NCBI RefSeq assembly: GCF_005222755.1
Contig: NZ_STGD01000001.1
Coordinates: 372,001-436,000, forward strand
DNA from: Roseomonas sp. HF4
GTDB taxonomy: Bacteria; Pseudomonadota; Alphaproteobacteria; Acetobacterales; Acetobacteraceae
Direction of reading: 5' to 3'
Length of the DNA stretch: 64,000 nt
The translations under genes and the position numbers were made by a program. The notes below the pieces were generated by a model. It was not told where the DNA came from, made no database searches, and saw nothing but the letters and a program-made list of their open reading frames with translations. Below are positions 1-9,011 of the stretch, in pieces (the stretch's first letter is position 1; each line of letters opens with the position of its first letter).

Positions 1-295
1 GCGTCGGCGCCAGGATGCCGGCCGCGACGGCGCGCGCGAGCCGCGCGCCATCCACCGTGATCAGCACGTCGGCCGGCGTGTTCGCGCCCTCGGACTGGAT
101 GCGGGCGATCAACTGGTCGGCATCGCCCTCGATCAGGCGGATGCGCAGGCCGGTCTCGCGCGTGAAGCCATCGTACAGCGCGCGGTCGGTGTCGTAGTGG
201 CGGGACGAATAGAGGTTGAGCGTGCGGTCCTGCGCCAAGGCGGGCCGCGCCAGCAGCGTGGCGGCGGGAAGGGCGAGGAGGTGGCGTCGCAGCAT
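1..295 (-). CDS. Fe(3+)-type ABC transporter substrate-binding protein (N-terminal part)
   Basis: The gene runs off the left edge, so only about 98 N-terminal residues are present. The ATG at 295 opens a signal peptide of about 21 residues ending ARPALA, so the protein is periplasmic. The mature start, NLYSSRHYDTDRALYDGF, is typical of the FbpA/FutA ferric-iron binding proteins that feed an ABC importer. Tandem Fur-like palindromes lie 40-80 bases upstream, which fits iron control. The permease and ATPase genes would lie outside the window. The exact substrate (free ferric iron or a chelate) cannot be told from this fragment. Confidence 0.8.
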   Translation of the reverse strand, partial: MLRRHLLALPAATLLARPALAQDRTLNLYSSRHYDTDRALYDGFTRETGLRIRLIEGDADQLIARIQSEGANTPADVLITVDGARLARAVAAGILAPT

Positions 296-336
296 CGGAT
301 GACCCCGTTGGTTGGCGGAGGTGGTGGTACTGCAAA

Positions 337-375
337 TGAGAACCGCTCGCAAGATGAATTGCGAACGCTTCGCAA
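337..375 (-). promoter_or_regulatory. Tandem Fur-like boxes
   Basis: Two overlapping-style palindromes precede the iron-binding-protein gene. TGAGAACCGCTCGCA (337-351) is an imperfect 7-1-7 repeat. TTGCGAACGCTTCGCAA (359-375) has perfect 7-bp arms around CGC. Both match the TGNGAA...TTCNCA shape of Fur-family operators. The surrounding 296-583 region is otherwise non-coding and shows no gene. Iron repression through these sites is an inference from position and shape. Confidence 0.55.
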
Positions 376-583
376 AATCGTCAACCCGCCGGCACGGCGC
401 CAGGAGCGGCCTCCGACCCGATGGGGTCATCCGGCCGGAGGTCCCGCCCCGGCCGAGCCCGGCCCGCGCCGACGGCACCGCCCGGTCGGGCGCCGGGCGA
501 CGGCAGGATGCGCGACCGCATGCACCGCCGGGGCTTCAGGGCGCGGCCCGGCACGCCATCCATCCGGGCGGACGGATGGCGCC

Positions 584-1369
584 TCAGCGCTGCAGCCCGC
601 GCAGGAACCTCGCCCGGCCGCCGCCGCCCGCCATCAGGAAGGAATGGTCCGAGCCGCTCAGCAGGAAGCGGGCACCGAGCGCGATGTAGTCCGGCGCCAC
701 CTTCTCGTCGTAGACGCCGCCCATGCCCATGTGCTTGCCCTCCGCCTGGCAGGCGCGGGCGACCTGGGCATAGGCATCGCGCACGTCGGGATGCCCGATC
801 TGCCCCGCGATCCCCATCGAGGCCGTGAGGTCCGAGGTACCGATCATCAGGCAGTCGACCCCGGGCACCGAGGCGATGGCGGCGGCGTTCGCGACCGCGC
901 GCGGGGTCTCGATCATCACGGTGATCAGGACCTCGCGGTTCAGTTCCGCCTGCGCCGCGGCGGTGTCCGCCACCACGAAGCCGTACTGCGCCGGCGGCCC
1001 GCCCCAGGACCGCTCGCCCAGCGGCGGGTAGCGGAAGGCGCGCACCACGGCCTCCGCCTCATCCCGCGTGTCGACGTGCGGCACGACCACGCCCATGGCG
1101 CCGTTGTCGAGGCAGCGCGTGCCCTCGAACAGCGCGTCCTTGCAGCAGCGCACGATGGGCGTGACGCCCTGGCTGAGCGCGGCCATGCACATGCGCGTGG
1201 CGTCGTCGACGCTCATCGCGCCGTGCTCCATGTCGACGAACAGCCAGTCGAAGCCCGACGCAGCCGCGATCATGCCGACCGCCGGCGTGCGCAGGTGGTG
1301 CACGCCGAAGCCGAGGGCGAGTTCGCCCGCTTCGAGGCGGCGGCGCGCGAGGTTGGGTGCGATCGGCAT
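584..1369 (-). CDS. HpcH/HpaI family aldolase
   Basis: A 261-residue protein of the class II HpaI aldolase family, which cleaves or forms 2-keto-3-deoxy acids or hydroxy-ketoacids with a divalent metal. Visible residues are the VDMEHG segment with the catalytic-type His at 49, Arg74, and metal-ligand candidates Glu154 (MIETPRAV) and Asp180 (GTSDL). The length is normal for the family. It starts at an ATG with a GGGGGA ribosome site and lies 54 bases behind the peptide-type binding-protein gene, so the two are probably co-transcribed. The natural substrate is unknown. Confidence 0.85.
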   Translation of the reverse strand: MPIAPNLARRRLEAGELALGFGVHHLRTPAVGMIAAASGFDWLFVDMEHGAMSVDDATRMCMAALSQGVTPIVRCCKDALFEGTRCLDNGAMGVVVPHVDTRDEAEAVVRAFRYPPLGERSWGGPPAQYGFVVADTAAAQAELNREVLITVMIETPRAVANAAAIASVPGVDCLMIGTSDLTASMGIAGQIGHPDVRDAYAQVARACQAEGKHMGMGGVYDEKVAPDYIALGARFLLSGSDHSFLMAGGGGRARFLRGLQR

Positions 1370-1423
1370 GGTTCGTTCCCCCGTGGTTCAGGCGGGGGAG
1401 CGCACCACGCGGCCAGGGGGCGG

Positions 1424-2992
1424 TCAATCCGCCGGGCGGACGCTCATGGCCAGCGTGTACTGGTCGATGCGCGGCACCATCGCGAGCCCCTGCCGCGCGC
1501 CCCAGTTGTTCACCTGCAGCAGCAGCGGCTGCATCACCGCCTCCGACAGCGCGAGGTCCGTCGCCTGGCGCAGCAGGGCAAGCCGCCGCCCGCGGTCCAG
1601 CTCCGCGCCCGCCGCGACCAGCAGGCGGTCGAGCTCCGCGTTGGAATACCGGATGCGGTTCGCCGCGCCGAGCCCCGTCTCCCGCGAGCGCGTGCCGAGC
1701 TGCGGCACGAGCGTATAGAGCGGCTCCCCCGTCTGGTTGCCCCAGGAGGAGAGGAAGACCGGCAGCTCGTAGCGGTTGCGCCGCGGCGTGAAGACCGCGT
1801 GCGGCATCATCTCGACCACCGTCGCCACGCCGATCCGGCTCCACATCTGCGCGATCGCCTGCACCTGGCGCGCCGCGTTGACGATCCGGTCGTTCGAGGT
1901 CGCGAGGGTCAGCCGGAAGCCGTTCGGGTAGCCGGCCTCGGCCAGGAGGCGGCGCGCGCCGTCCGGGTCGTGCGGCTCGACGGGAATGTCCGGGAAGTGG
2001 CCGAAGAAGCCCTCGGGCAGGAACTGCCCGGTGGCGATGGCCTGGCCCTCGTTGATGCGCTCGACGATCGCGCGCCGGTCGATCGCCATGGACAGCGCGC
2101 GCCGCACCCTTACATCGCCCAGTGGATTGGCGGTGAGCGCGGGGGCGCCCTCGGCCGCGCGGATCAGCCCGGTCGCGAGCGCGGCGTCGGTCCGGTCGAA
2201 GCCCAGGAAGACCAGCCGGTTCGACGACACGGTGAACAGCTGGAAGCGGCGGTCCGCCGCGAGCCGCGCGACGTCGGAGGACGGCACGTCGGCGATCAGG
2301 TCCACATCGCCCGACAGCAGCGCGGCCACGCGCGCGGGCGGGTTGGTGACGACGCGGAAGCCCACGCGCTCCCAAGGTTGCGGCGCTTCCCAATGGGTGT
2401 CGTTGCGGGTGAAGTGGATCTCGGTGCCGGGGGACCAGCGCGCGAAGCGATAGGGGCCGGTGCCGACCATCGCCCTGCCGGAATTGTAGTCCTCGGTGCC
2501 CGCGCCTTCGCCGTGCCGGCGGGAGACGATGAAGATGTTGGAGAGGTTCGACATCAGGAGCGGCGCCGGCGCGCGCGCCGTGATGCGGAGCGAATGCGGC
2601 CCCGTCACCTCGACCGTGCCGATCTCCCGCGTGTAGGTGCCGTAGGAGCCCGGGCTGTTCGGCACGTTGCCGGCCCGGTGCAGCGAGAAGGCGACGTCAT
2701 CGGCCGTGAAGGGCGTCCCGTCGTGCCAGCGCACGCCCTCGCGCAGGCGGATCTCCCAGACGCGGCCATCGATGGTCGTCGCCTCCCGCGCCAGGCGCGG
2801 CTGGAGCTGCATGAGGTGATCCGGCGCGTGCAGCGTCTCGAAGACATGCGTGGCGGTGGCGCTGTTCTGCGCATGCGCGTGGTAGTGCGGGTCGATCGCG
2901 GTGGGCGCGGTGGCGAGGCCGATGGCCAGGCTTTGCGCCCCGGCGGAGGCGGCGGCAAGGACCAGGGCGGCGGCGAGCGGGGCGGCACGCAT
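1424..2992 (-). CDS. ABC transporter substrate-binding protein, family 5 (peptide/opine type)
   Basis: 522 residues with a cleavable signal peptide (about 19 residues, ending ASAGAQ) and the full SBP_bac_5 architecture. The N-terminal part has IDPHYHAHAQ, then the family signature region ...RWEIRLREGVRWHDGTPFTADDV-like, and a C-terminal ligand lobe. It would bind a peptide or similar solute in the periplasm for an ABC importer, but no permease or ATPase gene is adjacent. GGAGG lies 8 bases before the ATG. Its operon partner is the HpaI-type aldolase, which suggests a catabolic role, but the ligand cannot be inferred. Confidence 0.88.
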   Translation of the reverse strand: MRAAPLAAALVLAAASAGAQSLAIGLATAPTAIDPHYHAHAQNSATATHVFETLHAPDHLMQLQPRLAREATTIDGRVWEIRLREGVRWHDGTPFTADDVAFSLHRAGNVPNSPGSYGTYTREIGTVEVTGPHSLRITARAPAPLLMSNLSNIFIVSRRHGEGAGTEDYNSGRAMVGTGPYRFARWSPGTEIHFTRNDTHWEAPQPWERVGFRVVTNPPARVAALLSGDVDLIADVPSSDVARLAADRRFQLFTVSSNRLVFLGFDRTDAALATGLIRAAEGAPALTANPLGDVRVRRALSMAIDRRAIVERINEGQAIATGQFLPEGFFGHFPDIPVEPHDPDGARRLLAEAGYPNGFRLTLATSNDRIVNAARQVQAIAQMWSRIGVATVVEMMPHAVFTPRRNRYELPVFLSSWGNQTGEPLYTLVPQLGTRSRETGLGAANRIRYSNAELDRLLVAAGAELDRGRRLALLRQATDLALSEAVMQPLLLQVNNWGARQGLAMVPRIDQYTLAMSVRPAD

Positions 2993-3049
2993 GGCGGGAT
3001 CCTCCGGCTGGAACCTTCGCCGTCATGGGGGACCACGCCATGGCATGCG

Positions 3050-4696
3050 TCAACCGGAGCGCTTCTCCAATAGCGCCATCACCGCCTCCAGCCGGTCCGC
3101 CTCCTCCACCGGCTTGTCGCGCCGGATGCGCGCGATGCGCGGGAAGCGCAGCGCCACGCCGGATTTGTGCCGCGTGCTCAGTTGTGCCGCGTCGAAGGCC
3201 ACCTCGAAGACGATGCCGCGCTCCACCTCCCGCACCGGGCCGAAGCGGTTCACCGTGTTGTTGCGGATCCAGCGGTCGAGCCAGGCGAGTTCCTCGTCCG
3301 TGTAGCCGGAATAGGCCTTGCCGATCGGCACCAGCTCCCCGTCGTCCCGCCAGACGCCGAAGGTGTAGTCGGAATAGAAGCTGCTGCGCTTGCCGTGCCC
3401 GCGCTGCGCGTACATCAGCACGGCGTCGACCGTCAGCGGGTCGCGCTTCCACTTCCACCAGAGGCCCTTCACGCGCCCGGCGACATAGGGCGCGTCGGCG
3501 CGCTTCAGCATCAGCCCCTCGATCGACGCGGCGCGGGCGCCGTCCCGGATGCGGGACAGCGCGTCGAGGCTGTCGAAGGGCACCAGGGCGGACAGCTCCA
3601 TCCGCGCCGGCGCCGCGCGCGCATGCCAGGCTTCGAGCCGCGCCCGGCGGGCGTCGAAGGGCAGCCCGCGCAGATCCTCGGCACCCTCGAACAGCAGGTC
3701 ATAGAGCCGCACCGCGGCGGGGAAGTCGCGCTGCATGCGCGCGGTCACGCCTTTGCGGTTCAGGCGCTGCTGCAGGTCGGCGAAGGGCGCGACCTCGCCG
3801 TCGCGCACCACCAGCAATTCGCCGTCCAGCACGCCGTGGAACTCCATGGCGGCCAGGATCTCGGGGAAGGCGCCGGAGATGTCCTCCCCGCCCCGCGACC
3901 ACAGCCGCCGGCCGCCCGGCCCGGCCGTGATCTGCACGCGGATGCCGTCCCACTTCCACTCCGCGCGCCAGTCGGGCGCGTGCAGCGCCGCGAGGTCGGC
4001 CGCCTCCAGCGGATGGGCCAGCATCAGCGGGCGGAACACCGGCGTGTCGCGTGGGTCAGGACGGGGTGCCGCACCTTCCAGCCAGCGGAACAGCGGCGCA
4101 TAGGGGGGTGCGACGCCGTGCCAGACTTCCTCGATCTCCTCGACCGGCCGGCCGGACCATTCGGCCAGCGCCACGCGCGCGAGCCGGCCCGAGACGCCGA
4201 CGCGAAGCCCGCCCGTCACCAGCTTGATCAGCGCGAGCCGCCCGCCGGCATCGAGCGTGTCGAGCCAGCCCGCGATCAGCGCCGGGATCCCGGCCCGGGG
4301 CGTCGTCTCGAGCGCCTCGACCACCTCGGCCAGGGTCGGCGGCGGCGCGTTGGTGGCCTCCTCCATCGCCTGCGATTCACGCTCCGCGCCTGTGGCGCTG
4401 CGCGATCGCAGGCCCGCCCGCGGCTGCCAGACCAGCGCCAGCGTCTCCGCCAGGTCGCCGACATAGTCGTAGGACAGCCGCCACAATTCCGGATCGATCC
4501 GCGCCGCGCCCAATTCGCGGATCACGCCCGGCTTGGCGACGGCGAAGACCAGTTCATCGGTCATCGCCGCGAGGCCGATTCCGCGCTCCGGGTCCGGCTG
4601 GTCCGCGAACCAGCGCCCGAGCAGCGACAGCTTCGCGTTGCGCCCGGGCGTGAAGACCAGGCGTTCGAGCAGTTCGGCGAAGGCGGGCAGGCTCAT
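3050..4696 (-). CDS. ATP-dependent DNA ligase (ligase-associated repair cluster)
   Basis: A 548-residue ATP-dependent DNA ligase. The nucleotidyl-lysine motif KWDGIR has Lys248. It is followed by DGELLV (motif III region), EGLMLKR (motif IV) and WWKWKRDPL (motif V). An N-terminal helical DNA-binding domain precedes the catalytic core and an OB-fold domain follows it. The ATG (4696) overlaps the stop of the exonuclease gene as ATGA, so translation is coupled. Together with the exonuclease, helicase and PdeM it makes the known bacterial ligase-associated DNA-repair set. It adds to, rather than replaces, the housekeeping NAD ligase. Confidence 0.93.
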   Translation of the reverse strand: MSLPAFAELLERLVFTPGRNAKLSLLGRWFADQPDPERGIGLAAMTDELVFAVAKPGVIRELGAARIDPELWRLSYDYVGDLAETLALVWQPRAGLRSRSATGAERESQAMEEATNAPPPTLAEVVEALETTPRAGIPALIAGWLDTLDAGGRLALIKLVTGGLRVGVSGRLARVALAEWSGRPVEEIEEVWHGVAPPYAPLFRWLEGAAPRPDPRDTPVFRPLMLAHPLEAADLAALHAPDWRAEWKWDGIRVQITAGPGGRRLWSRGGEDISGAFPEILAAMEFHGVLDGELLVVRDGEVAPFADLQQRLNRKGVTARMQRDFPAAVRLYDLLFEGAEDLRGLPFDARRARLEAWHARAAPARMELSALVPFDSLDALSRIRDGARAASIEGLMLKRADAPYVAGRVKGLWWKWKRDPLTVDAVLMYAQRGHGKRSSFYSDYTFGVWRDDGELVPIGKAYSGYTDEELAWLDRWIRNNTVNRFGPVREVERGIVFEVAFDAAQLSTRHKSGVALRFPRIARIRRDKPVEEADRLEAVMALLEKRSG

Positions 4697-5742
4697 GCGG
4701 CGGCCTCGGGCGCGGCGTCCTCGTCCTCCTCGCCGCGGCCGACCAGATGCAGGGCGCGGCCGCGGATGCCGCGCTGCGCCAGCGCGTGGATCAGCGCGTC
4801 CTCCCGCCCATGCGTCACCCAGACCTCGGGCGCCTGGACGTCGTCGGCCGTGGCGAGCAATTCGTCCCAGTCCGCGTGGTCCGAGATCACCAGCGGCAAT
4901 TCGACGCCGCCCTGCTTCGCGCGCTGGCGCACGCGCATCCAGCCCGAGGCGACGGCCACCACCGGTTCCGCCAGCCGACGCGCCCAGCGGTCCGCCACCG
5001 CCGAGGGCGGCGCCAGCACGATCGCGCCGCGCAATTCGTCCTTCTTCGCGACCGTCGCGGCGCGGAGGTCGCCAAGCTTCACGCCAAGCGATTCATAGAC
5101 GCGGCAGAGCGCGACATGCGCGCCGTGCAGGTGGATCGGGCGGTCCCACCGGGCTTCCCGCAGCAGCGCGACCAGCCGCTGGCACTTGCCGAGCGAATAG
5201 CAGCCGACGACGTGCGTCCGTTCGGGGAACAGCGCGACGGAGCGCAGCAGCCGCGCGATCTCGGCCTCGGCCGGCGGGTGGCGGAACACCGGCAGGGCGA
5301 AGGTGGCTTCCGTCACGAAGACGTCGCAGGGCTCGGGCTCGAAGCCCGCCGCGGTCGGGTCGCGGCGGCGCTTGTAGTCGCCCGAGACCACGGCGCGGGA
5401 CCCCCGCCATTCGAGGCAGACCTGCGCCGAGCCCAGCACATGACCCGCCGGGCGCAGCCAGAGCCGCACGCCGTTCACGTCGAGAACCTCGCCGAGCGCC
5501 AGCGCCTGCTGGGTCGCACCGGCCCTGCCCTCCCCCATGCGCTGCGTCATGATGGCGAGCGTCTCGCGCGTCGCCAGCACATGGGCGTGGCCGGGGCGGG
5601 CATGGTCGGAATGGCCGTGGCTGACCACGGCGCGCTCCACCGCGCGCGTCGGGTCGATGTAGAAGCCGCCCGGTTCGCAGAACAGGCCGGACGGAGTGAC
5701 CTTCAGCCAGGTCTCGGGATGGGGGGATGTCACGGGGCGCAT
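4693..5742 (-). CDS. Ligase-associated exonuclease (MBL/beta-CASP fold)
   Basis: 349 residues. The metallo-beta-lactamase signature HGHSDH sits at residues 42-47, with further family blocks (GHVLGSAQV, SGDYK, HG near the C-terminus, VWVTHGREDAL), as in the ligase-associated exonuclease family related to mRNA 3-prime-end-processing/SNM1 nucleases. I chose the ATG at 5742 because the family start (TWLKVTPSGLFCEPGGFYID) follows it directly. The open frame continues far upstream, but that region is the antisense of the helicase gene. It likely trims damaged DNA ends before ligation. Confidence 0.9.
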   Translation of the reverse strand: MRPVTSPHPETWLKVTPSGLFCEPGGFYIDPTRAVERAVVSHGHSDHARPGHAHVLATRETLAIMTQRMGEGRAGATQQALALGEVLDVNGVRLWLRPAGHVLGSAQVCLEWRGSRAVVSGDYKRRRDPTAAGFEPEPCDVFVTEATFALPVFRHPPAEAEIARLLRSVALFPERTHVVGCYSLGKCQRLVALLREARWDRPIHLHGAHVALCRVYESLGVKLGDLRAATVAKKDELRGAIVLAPPSAVADRWARRLAEPVVAVASGWMRVRQRAKQGGVELPLVISDHADWDELLATADDVQAPEVWVTHGREDALIHALAQRGIRGRALHLVGRGEEDEDAAPEAAA

Positions 5743-5746
5743 ATTG

Positions 5747-5773
5747 GGCGGCTTCCCGGAAGCGGGAACCGCC
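5747..5773. promoter_or_regulatory. Palindrome in the divergent ligase-cluster promoter
   Basis: The 48-base gap between the exonuclease (leftward) and helicase (rightward) starts contains an inverted repeat. GGCGGCTTCCCG (5747-5758) faces CGGGAACCGCC (5763-5773) around GAAG, with one bulged base. It is centrally placed and would overlap both promoters, so it may be an operator that controls the two arms together. It does not match the alphaproteobacterial LexA box GTTC-N7-GTTC. No regulator gene lies next to it. Confidence 0.45.
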
Positions 5774-5790
5774 GCCATATTGCCCGCCGA

Positions 5791-8319
5791 ATGAGAACAT
5801 TGCCAGAACCTTTCGCCGGCTGGTTCGCGTCGCGCGGCTGGACGCCGCGGCCGCACCAGATGGCGCTGCTGCAGGCGGCGCAGCGCGGGGAGCACGCGCT
5901 GCTGCTGGCGCCGACCGGCGGCGGCAAGACGCTGGCGGGGTTCCTGCCCTCGCTCGTGGATCTGGCGGCGAACCCGCGGGACGGGCTGCACACGCTCTAC
6001 ATCTCGCCGCTCAAGGCGCTGGCGGTCGACATCGCGCGCAACCTGACCCTGCCGGTCGAGCAGATGGCCCTGCCCATCCGCATCGAGACCCGCACCGGCG
6101 ACACGCCGGTGAACCGCCGCGCCCGGCAGCGGGAACGCCCGCCGCAGATGCTGCTGACGACGCCCGAGAGCCTGACGCTGCTGCTCTCGCTGCCCGATGC
6201 GCCCGCGCTGTTCGGCGGCCTCGGTGCCATCATCGTGGACGAGGCGCATGCGCTGGCCGGCACCAAGCGCGGCGACCAGCTGGCGCTCTGCATGTCGCGG
6301 CTCGCGACGCTGGCGCCCGGGGCGCGGCGCGTCGGGCTCTCGGCGACCGTCGCGCATCCGGAGCCGCTGCGCGCCTGGCTGTCGCCGACCGCGCGGCCCG
6401 ATGACGTCCGGCTGATCGAGACGAAGGGCGGCGCCGCCCCGGTGTTCGACCTGCAATTGCCCGAAGGGCGCCTGCCCTGGGGCGGGCACATGGGCCTCGC
6501 CTCGGCGCCCGAGATCTACCGGCGGATCGAGGCGGCGCGCGTCACGATCGTCTTCGTCAACACGCGCGCCCAGGCGGAACTGGTGTTTGCCGCGCTATGG
6601 CGGCTGAACGAGGCGGCGCTGCCGATCGGCATGCACCACGGCAGCCTCGAGATCGGGTTGCGCCGCAAGGTGGAGGCCGCGATGGCCGAGGGCCGGCTGC
6701 GCGCGGTGGTCGCGACGGCCTCGCTCGACCTCGGCATCGACTGGGGCGACGTGGACCAGGTGGTGCAGGTCGGCGCGCCGAAGGGCGTCTCGCGCCTTCT
6801 GCAACGCGTCGGCCGCGCCAACCACCGGATGGACGAACCCTCCCGCGCCGTGCTCGTGCCCGCCAACCGCTTCGAGGTGGTGGAATGCGTCGCCGCGACG
6901 GAGGCCGCCGCGGCCGGGGAACTGGACGGGGAGCCGCCGCGGCCCGGCGGGCTCGACGTGCTGGCGCAGCACGTGCTCGCCATGGCGTGCAGCGCGCCGT
7001 TCCACCCGGATGCGCTCTATACCGAGGTCACGCGCGCGGGCCCCTATGCCGCCCTCGCGCGCCGCGACTTCGACGACGTGGTCGGCTTCGTCGAGGATGG
7101 CGGCTATGCGCTCGCCGCCTATGACCGCTTCCGCCGGCTGTTCCGCGATGCCGAGGGGATGCTGCATATCCGCGGCCAGGCGGCGGCGCGGCAGTTGCGC
7201 ATGAACCTCGGCACCATCGTCGAGACGCCGATGCTCAAGGTCCGCATCCGTGGCGGCGGCGTGGTGGGCGAGGTGGAGGAATGGTTCGTCTCGACGCTGG
7301 AGCCCGGGGACTGCTTCCTGTTCGGCGGCCAGGTGCTGCGCTACGAGCGGCTCGACCCCGCCGCCGTCATCGTCTCCCGCGGCGGGGAGGGCGAGCCGCG
7401 CGTGCCCGTCTATGCCGGCACGCGCATGCCGCTGACGACGTATCTCGCCGCCCGCGTGCGCGCCATCCTGTCCGACCCGCGGCGCTGGACGCACCTGCCC
7501 GAGCCGGTGCGCGAATGGCTGCGGCTGCAGCGCCTGAAATCCGAGCTGCCGCCGCGCGACGGGCTGCTGGTCGAGACCTTCCCACGCGGCGGCAAGTGGT
7601 TCCTGGTGGCCTACACCTTCGAGGGGCGGCTCGCGCACCAGACGCTGGGAATGCTGGTGACGAAGCGGATGGAGCGGCGCGGGCTCGGCCCGCTCGGCTA
7701 TGTCGGGACGGACTACGTGCTGACCGTCTGGTCCGCCTTTCCGCCGACCGAGATGGACGACCTTTTTGCCGAGGACATCCTGGGCGACGAGATGGAGGAA
7801 TGGCTGGCGGAATCCTCGATGCTGCGCCGGACCTTCCGCAACGTCGCGACCGTGGCCGGGCTGCTCGAGAAGAAGCACCCGGGCCAGGAGAAATCGGGCC
7901 GCCAGATGACGATGAATTCCGACCTGATCTACGACGTGCTGCGCCGCCACCAGCCCGACCACATCCTGCTGCGCGCGACGCGGGCGGAAGCGGCGCAGGG
8001 GCTGACGGACGTGGCGCGCATCGCTTCCCTGCTGGCCCGCGTGAAGGGCCGCATCCGCCACCGCGCGCTCGACCGCGTCTCGCCGCTGGCGGTGCCCGCG
8101 CTGATCGAGGAAGGGCGAGAATGGGTGGCCGGCGGCGCCGAGGACGCGCTGCTGGCCGAGGCCGCCGCGCTGGTGGCGGATGCGACCGGTGGCGCCGAGC
8201 ATTTCGCCGAGACGCTGGCCGAGGTGACCGAGGCCGTGCCGGTCCGCGGCACCTCCGTCGCACGGGAGAAGCGGCGGTCGAAATGGCGGCGCTCGGCGCC
8301 GCGCATGGTGACCGGCTGA
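5791..8319 (+). CDS. Ligase-associated DEXH-box helicase (Lhr-like)
   Basis: 842 residues with superfamily 2 helicase motifs: Walker A PTGGGKT (41-47), TTPES (motif Ib region), DEAH (150-153), LSAT (about 184) and QRVGRANHR (motif VI). A winged-helix/Lhr-core region follows, which includes the FVSTLEPGDCFLFGG block. The size matches the Lhr-core protein without the extra C-terminal domain of full-length Lhr. The start at ATG 5791 gives MRTLPEPFAGWF. Its stop overlaps the pdeM start (TGATG). It is expected to unwind or translocate on DNA or RNA:DNA hybrids during repair. Confidence 0.93.
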   Translation: MRTLPEPFAGWFASRGWTPRPHQMALLQAAQRGEHALLLAPTGGGKTLAGFLPSLVDLAANPRDGLHTLYISPLKALAVDIARNLTLPVEQMALPIRIETRTGDTPVNRRARQRERPPQMLLTTPESLTLLLSLPDAPALFGGLGAIIVDEAHALAGTKRGDQLALCMSRLATLAPGARRVGLSATVAHPEPLRAWLSPTARPDDVRLIETKGGAAPVFDLQLPEGRLPWGGHMGLASAPEIYRRIEAARVTIVFVNTRAQAELVFAALWRLNEAALPIGMHHGSLEIGLRRKVEAAMAEGRLRAVVATASLDLGIDWGDVDQVVQVGAPKGVSRLLQRVGRANHRMDEPSRAVLVPANRFEVVECVAATEAAAAGELDGEPPRPGGLDVLAQHVLAMACSAPFHPDALYTEVTRAGPYAALARRDFDDVVGFVEDGGYALAAYDRFRRLFRDAEGMLHIRGQAAARQLRMNLGTIVETPMLKVRIRGGGVVGEVEEWFVSTLEPGDCFLFGGQVLRYERLDPAAVIVSRGGEGEPRVPVYAGTRMPLTTYLAARVRAILSDPRRWTHLPEPVREWLRLQRLKSELPPRDGLLVETFPRGGKWFLVAYTFEGRLAHQTLGMLVTKRMERRGLGPLGYVGTDYVLTVWSAFPPTEMDDLFAEDILGDEMEEWLAESSMLRRTFRNVATVAGLLEKKHPGQEKSGRQMTMNSDLIYDVLRRHQPDHILLRATRAEAAQGLTDVARIASLLARVKGRIRHRALDRVSPLAVPALIEEGREWVAGGAEDALLAEAAALVADATGGAEHFAETLAEVTEAVPVRGTSVAREKRRSKWRRSAPRMVTG

Positions 8320-9011
8320 TGGCCGCGGCCCCCCTGCACATCGCGGGCGAGAGGCTGATGCTGGACCCGGCCGGCGTGCTGCACTGGCCGGCGCGGCGGC
8401 TGATGTGCGTGGCCGACCTGCATCTCGAGAAGGGCAGCGCCTTCGCCGCCCGCGGCCGCCTGCTGCCGCCCTGGGACACGCGGGAGACGCTGGCGCGCCT
8501 GGTGCCGCTGCTCCGCCTCTATCGGCCGCGGCGCGTCGTGTTCCTGGGGGACAGCTTCCATGACGACGACGGCCCGTCGCGTCTGGCGGCGGCGGATCGC
8601 GCGGCGGTCCTGCACGCGCTGGCCGGGATCGAGGCCGTCTGGGTCGCCGGCAACCACGATCCCTCGCCGCCCGCCGGCCTGCCGGGCATGGCGGCAGCGG
8701 AACACGCCGAGGGGCCCTTTGTCTTTCGCCATGTCCCGGCGACGCGCGCGAAGGGCGAGATCGCGGGCCACCTGCATCCGAAGGCAGCGGCGCCGACGCG
8801 CGCGGGCGGCATCGTGCGGCCCTGCTTCGTGAGCGACGGCGCGCGCGTGCTGATGCCGGCCTTCGGCGCCTTCACCGGCGGCCTGGACGTGGCAGACCCT
8901 GCGATCGCGTCGTTGTTCCCGCGCGGGGGTCGCGCCTTCCTGCTCGGCCCCCAGCGCCTCTATGCCTTCCCGCTGGCGCCCGGACGGCGGGCGCCGGCGT
9001 TCAGCGGCTGA
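8319..9011 (+). CDS. pdeM: Ligase-associated metallophosphoesterase PdeM
   Basis: 230 residues of the calcineurin-like phosphoesterase fold. The metal-site blocks are in order: ADLHLEKG, GDSFHDDDG, GNHDPSPP and GHLHPKA. This matches the ligase-associated DNA damage response endonuclease PdeM. The ATG shares bases with the helicase stop (TGATG at 8317-8321), which implies translational coupling and a helicase-PdeM transcript opposite the exonuclease-ligase transcript. It probably cleaves phosphodiester bonds in damaged nucleic acid. The 3-prime end overlaps a convergent small gene by 11 bases. Confidence 0.9.
   Translation: MAAAPLHIAGERLMLDPAGVLHWPARRLMCVADLHLEKGSAFAARGRLLPPWDTRETLARLVPLLRLYRPRRVVFLGDSFHDDDGPSRLAAADRAAVLHALAGIEAVWVAGNHDPSPPAGLPGMAAAEHAEGPFVFRHVPATRAKGEIAGHLHPKAAAPTRAGGIVRPCFVSDGARVLMPAFGAFTGGLDVADPAIASLFPRGGRAFLLGPQRLYAFPLAPGRRAPAFSG

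Noticed and set aside
197-3073. A 958-codon rightward open frame
   Set aside because: It runs antisense to the aldolase and peptide-binding-protein genes, is Arg/His/Ala-rich without domains, and is a typical artefact of very GC-rich DNA.
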